The notes under the pieces: generated by a model | Told to the model about the DNA's origin: nothing | Databases searched by the model: none | Seen by the model: only the letters and a program-made list of their open reading frames with translations | Shown: positions 6,589-14,210 of the stretch, piece after piece | Numbering within the stretch: the first letter of the stretch is position 1 | How the letters are laid out: each line of letters starts with the position of its first letter | Origin: a virus | IMG/VR virus record: IMGVR_UViG_3300030406_005149 | Span: 3,905 to 25,750 of that record | Length of the DNA stretch: 21,846 nucleotides | Direction: 5' to 3' (one strand) | Made by a program: the position numbers and the translations under genes

Positions 6589-8991
6589 TTACCACCAACT
6601 ATCTAATGTTGTTTGTCTGCCATCATTGGCTATCGCTGATAAATCCCACCTTAGAGATTCATATATTAAACTGACCTTCTTACTAATTTCAGATTCAGCC
6701 AATCTAACCCAATTAATAGGGAAGTTATCTATAACTTCCTCCAATTTTTTAAATGCAATATACTCGACATTCCTTATTCTTCCCTTAATTTCATACTGTC
6801 GTGGGAAGTCCTTAATACCTTTGTTATCTACATTGTAAAAATAATAACTATCACCAACTTCTATTGTTCCTATTTCTTGATTGTAAAACAGAACACCTGC
6901 TGAACCACCTGCAATAGAATCATATTCATCTAATGACTTTCTCAATCTACTTTGTTTGATAACTGAGGAAGGTTTGTATTTGCCACCCTTGACTATTTTA
7001 TACATAGCCTTTGCATATTTAGTTACATCACTTTCAGTTTTACCCGATGCAACCATCTTTAATATTTGAGATTGTACTTCTTTAGCCAACTTAGTTTCGT
7101 TTGACTTCTTCATTTCAAATCCCATAACAAAGAATTCATCATCAATAAACTCTCCATCTTTCCATGATAGATACCCACAATAACGATTCTTTTTCTTAGA
7201 AAGGAAAAACGACTTTGCGTATTTCTCAAATTCTAATACTACATGTTCATTAAACACTTCATTCTGTATATGCTCATTTAACTTACTACAAAGCACTACG
7301 GCTTCTCCTACATTACCTACCTTTACAAAGATAGAATCTGTATGTCCGTAAATTACATCATAGCCTAAATCTATTGCTTTGAATGCTACGCTTCTCATGG
7401 CTTCTCTTGCACTTGCCGTAATTGCTTGAGCCATTTCCATATCGCCCCAACCATAACCATCTTTTGCTAATACACCATAAAGAGCATTTACACCACGCTT
7501 AGTAGCCATTTGTGCTGAATCCCACTTTCTATATTCTTCATCATTAGAAGCATTCTTTCTTTTGGTTTTGTATTCATCACGCATTTTCATTAGAGTTAAT
7601 ACCGCTTGGGGCAAGATACCGATTTTATCTTTACAGAATGATACACTTGGTTTTTCTCCTTCCCACTCAACTAAATTTTTAGGCATAGAGAAATGCACAT
7701 TATGTCCATCATCATCATTAGTTTTTGTTTCCCATGATATGTTTCTTGCCGCCATCATACTTGGATATAGAGATTTAAAATCAAATACTGCAACATTTTC
7801 ATGAAGTCCAAAAGTATCTTCTTCTTCAGGGTTCATTACAAACGCTGCTTCATATTTTGTTTTCATACCTTTCATACCTGTTGGTGCAATCCAATCTGAA
7901 TGACGCATAAAATAAGATGCACCCATTTGTGAATTGTGAAATACACATTCAAAAGGACAGATAAATAGATGTTGTAGAGCAATATCATTTTCACTAATAT
8001 TCATTTCATCATCCATTCTAACCATCAATTCTACATCCACTCGGTTATACTCAAGGAATACTTCTGTATCTTCTAACCATGAGCGTCTAAAAAATTCATC
8101 GTCATTAAACTTAGCATTTGTTCTTTTCTTACCTGCATCATCACCAAGTAATCTCTTAGAACAATAATCTAATTTAAGAGAAGGTAGTGTGCCTCTTTGT
8201 GAATCAAGCCATAGTCTTTCAAAACGAGTCATCAAACAATAAGTAATTCTTCCCTTGATTGGTTGTGAGGTATTAGCGTAATTAATATTGTAAATTCTGT
8301 TATGTGATACTCCCCTAACTTCTCTATGTGGAGAAAGTAATTGAGGATTTATTTCATTAGCAAGTAATCTTTCAATAATCTTAGGAATATCGAAACCTAA
8401 AACATACCAACCAATAATCATATCAGGGTCTTTCTCTTGTACAAAATTAACAAAGGCATGAAGCATATCTTCTTCATCATCATAAACTAATACATCTTTG
8501 TAAAATGGTAGAGGTTCAATAGGAAAATGTGTCATTACATAATAGTATTCATCAAAAGAATCATAGAATGTAATAGCATTAATTTGTCCATCATATCTAC
8601 CGCCTACCTGTGTTTCAATATCAAGATACCATTTACGAAAATTATATTCTTTAATATCTTCCATACAATCATTAGTGTACTTTCTTGCTAATCCAATATC
8701 GGCTTCATATGTTCTACTCCAATTATTTTTAGCATTATGAAAATCACCAACTGTTTCAAAGGTAACTTTTACTAAAGGCTTACCTTCTAAAGAAGTATGA
8801 TTATCTACTGAATATGTAGGAACAATTCTGTTGCGAGAATACTTACTTGACGATTCAATAGATTCAGGCATATCATCTGTTGCTTCAATAAAGAAATAAG
8901 GTTTAAAATCAGTAACAGTTTTATTAATTCTTTTACCTTCTTTATCTCTCCATCTTAATTCAATATTACTTTTTACTTCACTAATAATCAT
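6589..8991 (-). CDS. polB: Family B DNA polymerase with proofreading domain and C-terminal PIP box
   Basis: 800 residues, the usual size of an archaeal PolB. Exonuclease motifs: WYLDIET (D124, E126), GWYVLGFD (D201) and YNRVDV (Y315, D319). Polymerase motifs: A at 404-411 (DFKSLYPS), B at 498-506 (KRGVNALYG) and C at 548-553 (YGHTDS). Motif C has His550 where most family members have Asp, while the metal-binding Asp552 is kept. KKKNRYCGY at 600-608 is the thumb-side KKRY-type motif. The last eight residues, QTTLDSWW (793-800), are a canonical PCNA-interacting peptide. ATG 8991 has GAGGTGAT three bases upstream, overlapping the stop of the IMPDH gene. It should be the main viral replicase, tethered by the clamp encoded at 10659-11423. 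Confidence 0.97.
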   Translation of the reverse strand: MIISEVKSNIELRWRDKEGKRINKTVTDFKPYFFIEATDDMPESIESSSKYSRNRIVPTYSVDNHTSLEGKPLVKVTFETVGDFHNAKNNWSRTYEADIGLARKYTNDCMEDIKEYNFRKWYLDIETQVGGRYDGQINAITFYDSFDEYYYVMTHFPIEPLPFYKDVLVYDDEEDMLHAFVNFVQEKDPDMIIGWYVLGFDIPKIIERLLANEINPQLLSPHREVRGVSHNRIYNINYANTSQPIKGRITYCLMTRFERLWLDSQRGTLPSLKLDYCSKRLLGDDAGKKRTNAKFNDDEFFRRSWLEDTEVFLEYNRVDVELMVRMDDEMNISENDIALQHLFICPFECVFHNSQMGASYFMRHSDWIAPTGMKGMKTKYEAAFVMNPEEEDTFGLHENVAVFDFKSLYPSMMAARNISWETKTNDDDGHNVHFSMPKNLVEWEGEKPSVSFCKDKIGILPQAVLTLMKMRDEYKTKRKNASNDEEYRKWDSAQMATKRGVNALYGVLAKDGYGWGDMEMAQAITASAREAMRSVAFKAIDLGYDVIYGHTDSIFVKVGNVGEAVVLCSKLNEHIQNEVFNEHVVLEFEKYAKSFFLSKKKNRYCGYLSWKDGEFIDDEFFVMGFEMKKSNETKLAKEVQSQILKMVASGKTESDVTKYAKAMYKIVKGGKYKPSSVIKQSRLRKSLDEYDSIAGGSAGVLFYNQEIGTIEVGDSYYFYNVDNKGIKDFPRQYEIKGRIRNVEYIAFKKLEEVIDNFPINWVRLAESEISKKVSLIYESLRWDLSAIANDGRQTTLDSWW

Positions 8992-9000
8992 ATTATCACC

Positions 9001-10053
9001 TCAATATAATCCATGTGGTTTTGCTTCTAATTGACCTGCTTGAGTAACTCTACAAAACTGTGCTTTAGTTTGAAAATCGGAAACAGTATAAGCACCAACA
9101 TAACTCATGGAGGATTTAATTCCATCAGATATATCTTCAACTATTCTTCTTACCTTTCCTTTATACGGAGTAATTTTAGAATTACCCTCTACATTTTTTG
9201 TTTCTTCTCCTCTTGCTGTTTTTGAATCAATAGAAGCCGAACCTTGATACTTTTTGTATAATTGTTCATTGGGCCAAATTCCCATTTTAGATATAATTCC
9301 AGGAGTTTCTTTTGTTCCTGCAAATAAAGAACCTACCATAACTGCATCAGCACCAAGAGCAATTGCTTTAGGAATATCTCCTACTGTTTTACAACCTCCA
9401 TCAGCAACAATATATGGTATTTCATCTAAGTCTAAAACTTCATTTATATGATATGCAATATCAAGTATTGCTGTTGCTTGAGGAACACCTACACCTGCTC
9501 TAATTCTTGTTTCACACATAGAACCATTACCAATTCCTACTCTTAAAGAATCAGCACCTGCTTCAATTAATCTTTCAGCCGCACCTTTAGTTACAATATT
9601 ACCTGCCATTACATTTACTTCTTCAAATTCTTCTTTAATATAAGCAATCATATCAGCAACTAATTCATGGTCGCCATGTGCTACATCAATACAGACACCT
9701 TGAATATTAGTATAACCTACTAATGAATCAAATCTATCTTTACCTTTTTGTCCAACACCAACTGCCGCCATATATTGTCCTCTAACTTCTGCTTCAATAT
9801 CATAACATAATGCTACTTGTTCTTTGACACTTTGAAATCTATGTAATACTCCAATGCCTCCAAGTTTTGCTAATTCAATACACATTTCTGAACCGCATAC
9901 TGTGTCCATTGGTGATGCGATTAAAGGAACATTTAGATTATAATTCCCAAAATTTACTGATGTATCACAATAACTTCTTGATTTTATATCAGACATATAT
10001 GGTATAATACTAATATCGTCATAAGTTAAACTATCTCTTTCTTCTATTTTCAT
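9001..10053 (-). CDS. IMP dehydrogenase / GMP reductase family enzyme without CBS domains
   Basis: 350 residues forming one (beta/alpha)8 barrel. The N-terminus [10 protein letters not shown] and SPMDTV (48-53) match the family. The catalytic loop is GNGSMCETR with Cys180 (usual form GSxCTTR, so the first Thr is Glu181), followed by [10 protein letters not shown]. The phosphate-binding region is [15 protein letters not shown], then [12 protein letters not shown] (241-252). YQGSAS (269-274) replaces the common YRGMGS, and [12 protein letters not shown] (288-299) is the flap. There is no CBS pair between the barrel strands, as in GMP reductases and some short IMPDHs. It therefore makes XMP from IMP or recycles GMP to IMP; motif evidence alone does not settle which. 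Placed directly before polB, it would tune purine nucleotide supply for viral DNA synthesis. Confidence 0.88.
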   Translation of the reverse strand: MKIEERDSLTYDDISIIPYMSDIKSRSYCDTSVNFGNYNLNVPLIASPMDTVCGSEMCIELAKLGGIGVLHRFQSVKEQVALCYDIEAEVRGQYMAAVGVGQKGKDRFDSLVGYTNIQGVCIDVAHGDHELVADMIAYIKEEFEEVNVMAGNIVTKGAAERLIEAGADSLRVGIGNGSMCETRIRAGVGVPQATAILDIAYHINEVLDLDEIPYIVADGGCKTVGDIPKAIALGADAVMVGSLFAGTKETPGIISKMGIWPNEQLYKKYQGSASIDSKTARGEETKNVEGNSKITPYKGKVRRIVEDISDGIKSSMSYVGAYTVSDFQTKAQFCRVTQAGQLEAKPHGLY

Positions 10054-10303
10054 TATTATCTCTCCCTAATACTTTCTCTTTTGGCATTCTAAGGTCGCCA
10101 AGAACCCATCTTAGAGCATTAATTACTCCTTCTAATCCTTTGTAGTTATTCCAATGTTGCATACGCAAAGGCTTCGGACAACTTTGAAATGCTGTCCACC
10201 TTCTATTTTGCTCTCTTTCGGCTTCTTCTAAAAAAGATTCTATTTGTTCCCATGTTTTATCATATGCAAATATCTCGCTATCTTGATGGTCGCTCATTGT
10301 CAT
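10031..10303 (-). CDS. Unrecognised 90-residue protein
   Basis: ATG 10303 has GGAGG seven bases upstream and overlaps the TGA of the preceding small gene as ATGA. The end overlaps the IMPDH gene by 23 bases. The protein is soluble and mostly helical, with a conserved-looking centre rich in Trp (RRWTAFQSCPKPLRMQHW, then NYKGLEGVINALRWVLGDL) and a basic tail. There is one Cys, no metal cluster and no known motif. The density of Trp, Arg and Gln could suit nucleic-acid binding, but that is a guess. Confidence 0.72.
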   Translation of the reverse strand: MTMSDHQDSEIFAYDKTWEQIESFLEEAEREQNRRWTAFQSCPKPLRMQHWNNYKGLEGVINALRWVLGDLRMPKEKVLGRDNNENRRKR

Positions 10304-10431
10304 TCTTCTTCCTCCAATTTACTTTTTTTCTTTAAGTGTGTATTGCAATCTTTTTGCATACAAAATCTAAAACCAGACCTTGCAATATTGTTACAATATC
10401 TTTTATGACAATACATATTAGTCAGACGCAT
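10300..10431 (-). CDS. 43-residue Cys/His-rich protein
   Basis: ATG 10431 lies within the end of the upstream gene, whose last bases supply a GGAG/GGAAG-type binding site. A reading from 10503 would overlap that gene by 86 bases and add a low-complexity lysine-rich N-terminus, so I reject it. The 43 residues contain C8-x4-C13-x10-C24-x4-C29-x2-H32 (YCHKRYC ... FCMQKDCNTH), a good zinc site, followed by KKKSK and a Glu tail. The spacing resembles the 46-residue protein at 4609-4749. The stop overlaps the next start as ATGA. Function unknown; nucleic-acid binding is plausible. Confidence 0.62.
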   Translation of the reverse strand: MRLTNMYCHKRYCNNIARSGFRFCMQKDCNTHLKKKSKLEEEE

Positions 10432-10648
10432 TATCTTCCGACTCCGCTTCTTCCCTTTCTTTTTCCATTCTACAAATAGGACAATTATTATTTCCTTCTT
10501 CATCAGGCATAATATAAGTTTGACATACTCCCATATTATGTAATATTGCCGCAGTTTCTAAATTAATAGCGTTAGCAAAATGCTGTGTCATTAATAATAG
10601 TCTTTCTATAATTTCTCTATCTGTATTTTTCTTTTTCTTTTTACCCAT
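10418..10648 (-). CDS. Unrecognised 76-residue protein with CPIC motif
   Basis: ATG 10648 has AAGGTG six bases upstream; GTG 10657 is part of that site and is not the likely start. The N-terminus is a lysine run (MGKKKKKN). A helical segment follows (REIIERLLLMTQHFANAIN), then C42, a C56-x2-C59 pair (CPIC) and an acidic tail. Three Cys could bind metal as a dimer or with another protein. It begins just after the PCNA gene and precedes the 43-residue zinc protein. No family recognised. Confidence 0.68.
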   Translation of the reverse strand: MGKKKKKNTDREIIERLLLMTQHFANAINLETAAILHNMGVCQTYIMPDEEGNNNCPICRMEKEREEAESEDNASD

Positions 10649-10658
10649 TTTAATCACC

Positions 10659-11423
10659 TTAATGTTCTATTCTTGGTGCTCTTAACACCTTTAAATTACC
10701 ACTTAGTAATGCAAGTGGAGTTTCATCTTCAAAAGATAAAATTGTAGCACGACCTTCTAAATATTTATGTACAGGTGCGCTAAATTCCATTGTTGCTTTT
10801 TCACCTACGGATTCCATAGGTTCAATCTTTACCATAACTAATTCTGTTCCATTAGATGATGAAACATTTAAATGTTCACCATCATAATCTAATTGAAAAA
10901 CTGAAGTTCCAACTGCCTCACAATCTGATAAAGCATTTACCAATTCATCGGTACTAACTTTAACTCTTGTATTTAGTGTTGTTCTTGCACTAACTGTAAC
11001 TTCAGTATTAATATTTCTTTCTATATTTAGATTCTTTTCAACAAATAAAATACTATCATTATTTTCATGTCTTTCTAATATAGGAATTCTTACTGTCTTT
11101 CTTTCAGAAACCAATTGAAAAATGTTATTTACCAATTGAAGAATACAATCTTCTTTAGGTAAATATTTCAATAGGATTTCAGAATCTACTGCAACTCTAC
11201 CTGTTTCACAATCTTCTAACTCTATTAAGTCTAAAGTATTAGAAACATATGTAGAAGGATTACCGTTAGATAACTTACATATATTACCATTTTCTTGTAC
11301 ACTAATGATAACTGATGGACAAAGGATAGTACTTTTACTACTACCACCATTGTTCCACTTGCCTTTCAATAATACACTTTCAATCTTCTCTTTTAACAAT
11401 TTACCATTAACTTTACATTTCAT
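10659..11423 (-). CDS. PCNA-like sliding clamp
   Basis: 254 residues, close to the normal 245-260 of archaeal PCNA. The second half is clearest: VKVSTDELVNAL at the start of domain 2, LDYDGEHLNVSSSNG, a FSAPVHKYLEG helix-strand turn, LSFEDETPLALLS, and the terminal LKVLRAPRIEH, which corresponds to the LAPRIE end of PCNA. The first half is more divergent. ATG 11423 has AAGGAG eight bases upstream. It is preceded by the only sizeable gene-free stretch in the - strand block. A homotrimeric ring is expected, holding PolB (which has a PIP box) and possibly the zinc protein at 17238-17504 on DNA. The call rests on the end motif, fold pattern, length and context. Confidence 0.82.
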   Translation of the reverse strand: MKCKVNGKLLKEKIESVLLKGKWNNGGSSKSTILCPSVIISVQENGNICKLSNGNPSTYVSNTLDLIELEDCETGRVAVDSEILLKYLPKEDCILQLVNNIFQLVSERKTVRIPILERHENNDSILFVEKNLNIERNINTEVTVSARTTLNTRVKVSTDELVNALSDCEAVGTSVFQLDYDGEHLNVSSSNGTELVMVKIEPMESVGEKATMEFSAPVHKYLEGRATILSFEDETPLALLSGNLKVLRAPRIEH

Positions 11424-11544
11424 ATTAACATCTCCTTAAAATAGGGGGAATAGAAGGATGGAGGAAAACCCCGTTTGCATTAGCCACTTCTCTATTCAAT
11501 TACCGCTTAACAAAACCCTATAATATCAAAGAGGAAACTAATCC
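11424..11544 (-). promoter_or_regulatory. Gene-free leader of the PCNA-polymerase segment, with candidate promoter
   Basis: This 121-base stretch is unusual in a block where genes normally overlap. Read on the - strand it starts with a hairpin at the end of the RadA-like gene, then an AT-rich ATATTATA element (complement of 11519-11526) that could be a TATA box, then a long hairpin leader and an AAGGAG binding site before PCNA. I find no supported open reading frame in it. A separate promoter for PCNA, PolB and the downstream nucleases is the simplest reading. The TATA assignment is weak because no BRE element stands out. Confidence 0.4.
11448..11497 (-). repeat. Imperfect inverted repeat in the PCNA leader
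   Basis: GAATAGAAG at 11448-11456 is complementary to CTTCTCTATTC at 11487-11497 apart from a two-base bulge. The 30-base interval holds a second small stem (GGGG/CCTC across TTTT on the - strand). In RNA this would give a nested hairpin 25-70 bases before the PCNA start. It could be a 5'-leader control element or an mRNA-stability structure. Confidence 0.4.
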
Positions 11545-11546
11545 TC
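11531..11546 (-). terminator. Short hairpin at the end of the RadA-like gene
   Basis: GAGGA at 11531-11535 and TCCTC at 11542-11546 form a perfect 5-bp stem with a 6-base loop, overlapping the TGA of the upstream gene. Only a TTT follows on the - strand, so it is a weak terminator at best. Its place before the only large gap supports a transcript boundary. Confidence 0.3.
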
Positions 11547-12459
11547 AAAGAGTATTCTCGCTAATTGCAGGAATACCGTTCCATACAATTTCTTTACCAT
11601 TATTTTCCATAATTGTAAATGTCTGACCTACATTATCAGCATTAGTCTTAGACTTTCTAACTGTTCCTGTAAGTTTAAATGTTTTACCTCTTTCTTCCAT
11701 TTTACATTCAATGTGTTGGAATAATTTAGCCGTTGTAGATTTCTCCCAATCAGGCTTCATACCAACAATATCAAATCCATCATGTACTTCTTTCATATGA
11801 GTAATAAAGAATTTATGGCATCTTAATTGACAAGCCGCCTTAAATAATCTCTTATACTCTTCTGTTCTTGCATACCATTGTGTCGGAACCATTTTTACTT
11901 TATCTGCTGCTCTTGGGTCTTTACCCTTAATATGATTTAATCTTGCAATCATATTTGTAGTATCTAACCATGAATCAAGACCATCAAAAACAATAGCCTT
12001 TACTGCATCAATTTGTACAGTATCTTCACCATCTTCAATTTGTCCTGTTTCAATTGCTTCCTTAACCATAGCAATAAAGAATCTTGCCATATCAGCCGTA
12101 GCCAAATAATCAACAGTCATATCTTCATTGTAAATGTATGGATTAAAGATAACAATCTTTTCATCATTAGCCCAATGTTGCCTCCATGTAGGTTCAGCAC
12201 CTTCATCAAAATCAAGAATAAACAACCAATGTGTTTCTTTTTCTTTTTCGGTTCTACAATCTAAAGCAATTCCTGTTTTACCTGTTCCTGGATTTCCACT
12301 AATTCCACAAATCATAAATGCTGAATCTTGCTCAAGTAGTTTCTTTCGCTGATTCATTGCTCTTAGTTTTGCTTCCTTAAAAGCAGATAATCCGCTTTCT
12401 TCCTTTGCATTTTTCAATACACTTCCTGCCGCATTTCCTTTCTTATTTCCTATTCCCAT
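11545..12459 (-). CDS. RecA/RadA-superfamily ATPase (RadA- or Sak4-like recombinase)
   Basis: 304 residues. Walker A is GNPGTGKT (55-62, K61), preceded by a hydrophobic strand (FMICGIS), and Walker B is AIVFDGLDS (155-163, D159). FFITHMKEV (217-225) fits the strand after Walker B that ends in a polar sensor. The acidic ILDFDEGAEPTW at 81-92 is the second core strand. No N-terminal helix-hairpin-helix of full RadA is present, and the N-terminus is basic and short. Together with the single ATPase core, this suits virus Sak4/RadB-like single-strand annealing recombinases (AAA_24-like) better than full RadA. It should promote strand annealing or exchange with the Cas4-like nuclease and the ssDNA-binding candidate. 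ATG 12459 has GGAAGTG seven bases upstream. Confidence 0.8.
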   Translation of the reverse strand: MGIGNKKGNAAGSVLKNAKEESGLSAFKEAKLRAMNQRKKLLEQDSAFMICGISGNPGTGKTGIALDCRTEKEKETHWLFILDFDEGAEPTWRQHWANDEKIVIFNPYIYNEDMTVDYLATADMARFFIAMVKEAIETGQIEDGEDTVQIDAVKAIVFDGLDSWLDTTNMIARLNHIKGKDPRAADKVKMVPTQWYARTEEYKRLFKAACQLRCHKFFITHMKEVHDGFDIVGMKPDWEKSTTAKLFQHIECKMEERGKTFKLTGTVRKSKTNADNVGQTFTIMENNGKEIVWNGIPAISENTL

Positions 12460-12477
12460 TTTTCTTCACTTCCTTTT

Positions 12478-12696
12478 TTAATTAATTAATCCTTTAAACT
12501 GTTCTTTCAGTTCATCAAATTGAGTTTCAAATAATTGTCTTGAATACATTTTACCACTCTTTAGATGTATTCTAATTGAATACAAATCCTGTGCTGATAT
12601 ATTTTCATCATCATCTATTTTCTTCCACTCAATTGCTTCTACTTCAGCCAAATCTAAACTTAACTGATTCATTCTTACATATCTTTCTTCACTCAT
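12478..12696 (-). CDS. Unrecognised 72-residue protein
   Basis: ATG 12696 has AGAGGT six bases upstream. The product is soluble and acidic at first, with alternating strand-like segments (AEVEAIEWKKI, YSIRIHLKSGKMYSRQL) and a C-terminal helix (FDELKEQFKGLIN). This beta-beta-beta-alpha pattern resembles small phage proteins of unknown function. No metal or nucleotide site. It sits just upstream of the RadA-like gene and is probably cotranscribed. Confidence 0.7.
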   Translation of the reverse strand: MSEERYVRMNQLSLDLAEVEAIEWKKIDDDENISAQDLYSIRIHLKSGKMYSRQLFETQFDELKEQFKGLIN

Positions 12697-12765
12697 TTGA
12701 ATACCTCTTTGTATAGGCTTCGCACCTCTATGACCGTCATTAACGCCTACGATTACACATCATAA

Positions 12766-12787
12766 AATCAAAGTACAATCAAAGTAC
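12766..12787. repeat. Two tandem copies of AATCAAAGTAC
   Basis: The 11-base unit AATCAAAGTAC occurs twice without spacing (12766-12776 and 12777-12787), partly over the 3' end of the 51-residue membrane gene. A nearby 5-bp palindrome (ATGAC/GTCAT, 12730-12740) lies in the same 82-base gap. They could be operator-like sites, or chance in AT-rich DNA. Confidence 0.5.
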
Positions 12788-12934
12788 TTCTTCGACTCTA
12801 TCTGATAGAAGTAATAATGCTGATGCCCAAAGCCCAACAAAAATACCTAAATTCTCATCGTGCAAAGCATAGATAGCAATACTACCAACAATAGATACTA
12901 AACTACTGTAAAAACCTAACTTCTTCCAATTCAT
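12779..12934 (-). CDS. 51-residue membrane protein
   Basis: ATG 12934 follows GGTGAT (spacing 4), which itself includes the stop of the RPA-like gene. The stop is TGA at 12779-12781. Two hydrophobic stretches are visible, about residues 7-23 (GFYSSLVSIVGSIAIYA) and 31-44 (IFVGLWASALLLLS), separated by the polar HDENLG, giving a helical hairpin with charged ends (NWKK and DRVEEVL). No family recognised. Its place among replication genes is odd; it may tie replication to the membrane or act on the host envelope. Confidence 0.65.
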   Translation of the reverse strand: MNWKKLGFYSSLVSIVGSIAIYALHDENLGIFVGLWASALLLLSDRVEEVL

Positions 12935-12939
12935 TAAAA

Positions 12940-14184
12940 TCACCAATAAGTCAATGATTCATCATCAGTTGATTCTACAACTTCATTCGGTGCACCAAGA
13001 GCAACTCTCGGAAGAATACCATATACATTCATAGATACAGGATTCCATTCATCTTCTAATTGGTTTCCATCTTCATCTCTTTTTAGAGTTTGATTTGTTC
13101 TACCAATAACAATAATATCAGAACCTACACCAAAATCAATTTCCACATTAGCAGGAATCCAACATGGTGTTGAATCAGGAATATCGGCTTCTTCAAAACC
13201 ATAACTTGCATCAGCAGGTTCAATCCACAATACTCTATTTCCTGTCTTTTCATTTACAGTCAAATTCATACTGCTTACAATACCATCAGTAATACATAGT
13301 TTCATTCCTGGATTTGACATAATAGTAGAATGATAATCTTCAATCTCCATCAAATCAGCAATATATTCTTCCATGCAATCAACAAGTAAATCTTCCATAG
13401 AAGGCAACTTACCAACATACAAATCATCATCTTCATCTAAGTTAGCATTATATTGTAGAGAAGCAAGTGTTCTTCCCTTAATACCATAACAAGCATTTCT
13501 GTCATCATTAAACAAAGCGTTTAGATGAATCCACTCAAATGGTCTTACATCCCATTCTTTAGCGGCAATATTCTTCAAACCAAAAGTCCAATATTGATAA
13601 TCTCCACCGTCTTTCTTTGCAATCAAATGTACTCTTCTTCTAAATTCTTCAGCAGGTAGAGGCTTTCCATAGCGAGGGTTTGCATCTCCACTCATAAAAG
13701 ACTTAATATTATCAAGAGGTACAATCCACTTATTTTCTTCTACTTCAATAGATGAATTAGGCAATTGAGGAATTACCTTAGTTTGTACATCACCATCTAC
13801 AACTTGACTCTTTTCATAACCTGCATCAGTTAGTACAACTTCAGCACATCTTTCTTCATTGAATACAGTATTAGGATTACTGTTATAATCACTAATCAAA
13901 GTTTTTCTCTTCCATTCCTGTACATCTCTTGCAGGTTCAGAACCAACAACAAATCCAAAAGCATCATTTCCATATCCACCACTACTTCTCTTAGTAGTAT
14001 TAGATTTTAGAGAACCTCTTACAAAGTTTCTTGTTAGAGTTAGTGCAACCATTTGTTGTCGCTCATTCTCTAAATCAAGGTTGTTGCTTTCTGCAATTTC
14101 GTTGTACTTCTCAAGCATTTCGGCTTCAGACTTACCCAATTTGTTTGCTAATCCATTCAATTCTTTTTCTATTCTTTCATTCAT
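12940..14184 (-). CDS. Large unrecognised protein, possibly RPA-like ssDNA-binding protein
   Basis: 414 residues from ATG 14184 (GGAAAGTG upstream; GTG 14193 is an alternative). The N-terminal 55 residues are helical (LANKLGKSEAEMLEKYNEIA ...), reminiscent of the helical start of some archaeal RPAs. Then come a Gly/Ser-rich turn (SSGGYGNDAFGFVVG) and long beta-rich regions with aromatic residues. The end (SDIIVIGRTNQTL ... SMNVYGILPRVALG) has the strand pattern of an OB fold, and the last 15 residues are acidic, as in many single-strand binding proteins. No catalytic motif or zinc site is visible. It lies between the clamp loader and recombinase genes, and no other ssDNA-binding protein is in the window. 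The assignment is an inference from composition and position. Confidence 0.45.
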   Translation of the reverse strand: MNERIEKELNGLANKLGKSEAEMLEKYNEIAESNNLDLENERQQMVALTLTRNFVRGSLKSNTTKRSSGGYGNDAFGFVVGSEPARDVQEWKRKTLISDYNSNPNTVFNEERCAEVVLTDAGYEKSQVVDGDVQTKVIPQLPNSSIEVEENKWIVPLDNIKSFMSGDANPRYGKPLPAEEFRRRVHLIAKKDGGDYQYWTFGLKNIAAKEWDVRPFEWIHLNALFNDDRNACYGIKGRTLASLQYNANLDEDDDLYVGKLPSMEDLLVDCMEEYIADLMEIEDYHSTIMSNPGMKLCITDGIVSSMNLTVNEKTGNRVLWIEPADASYGFEEADIPDSTPCWIPANVEIDFGVGSDIIVIGRTNQTLKRDEDGNQLEDEWNPVSMNVYGILPRVALGAPNEVVESTDDESLTYW

Positions 14185-14210
14185 ATTTTTCACTTTCCTT
14201 TGTCTTTTCT

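Noticed and set aside
10432-10503. N-terminal extension of the 43-residue zinc protein
   Set aside because: It would overlap the upstream gene by 86 bases and adds lysine-rich low-complexity sequence without its own binding site.
12700-12778. A 15-codon frame in the gap before the 72-residue gene
   Set aside because: It is too short, has a poor binding site and shows no coding signal. The gap otherwise holds only a small palindrome and the tandem repeat.
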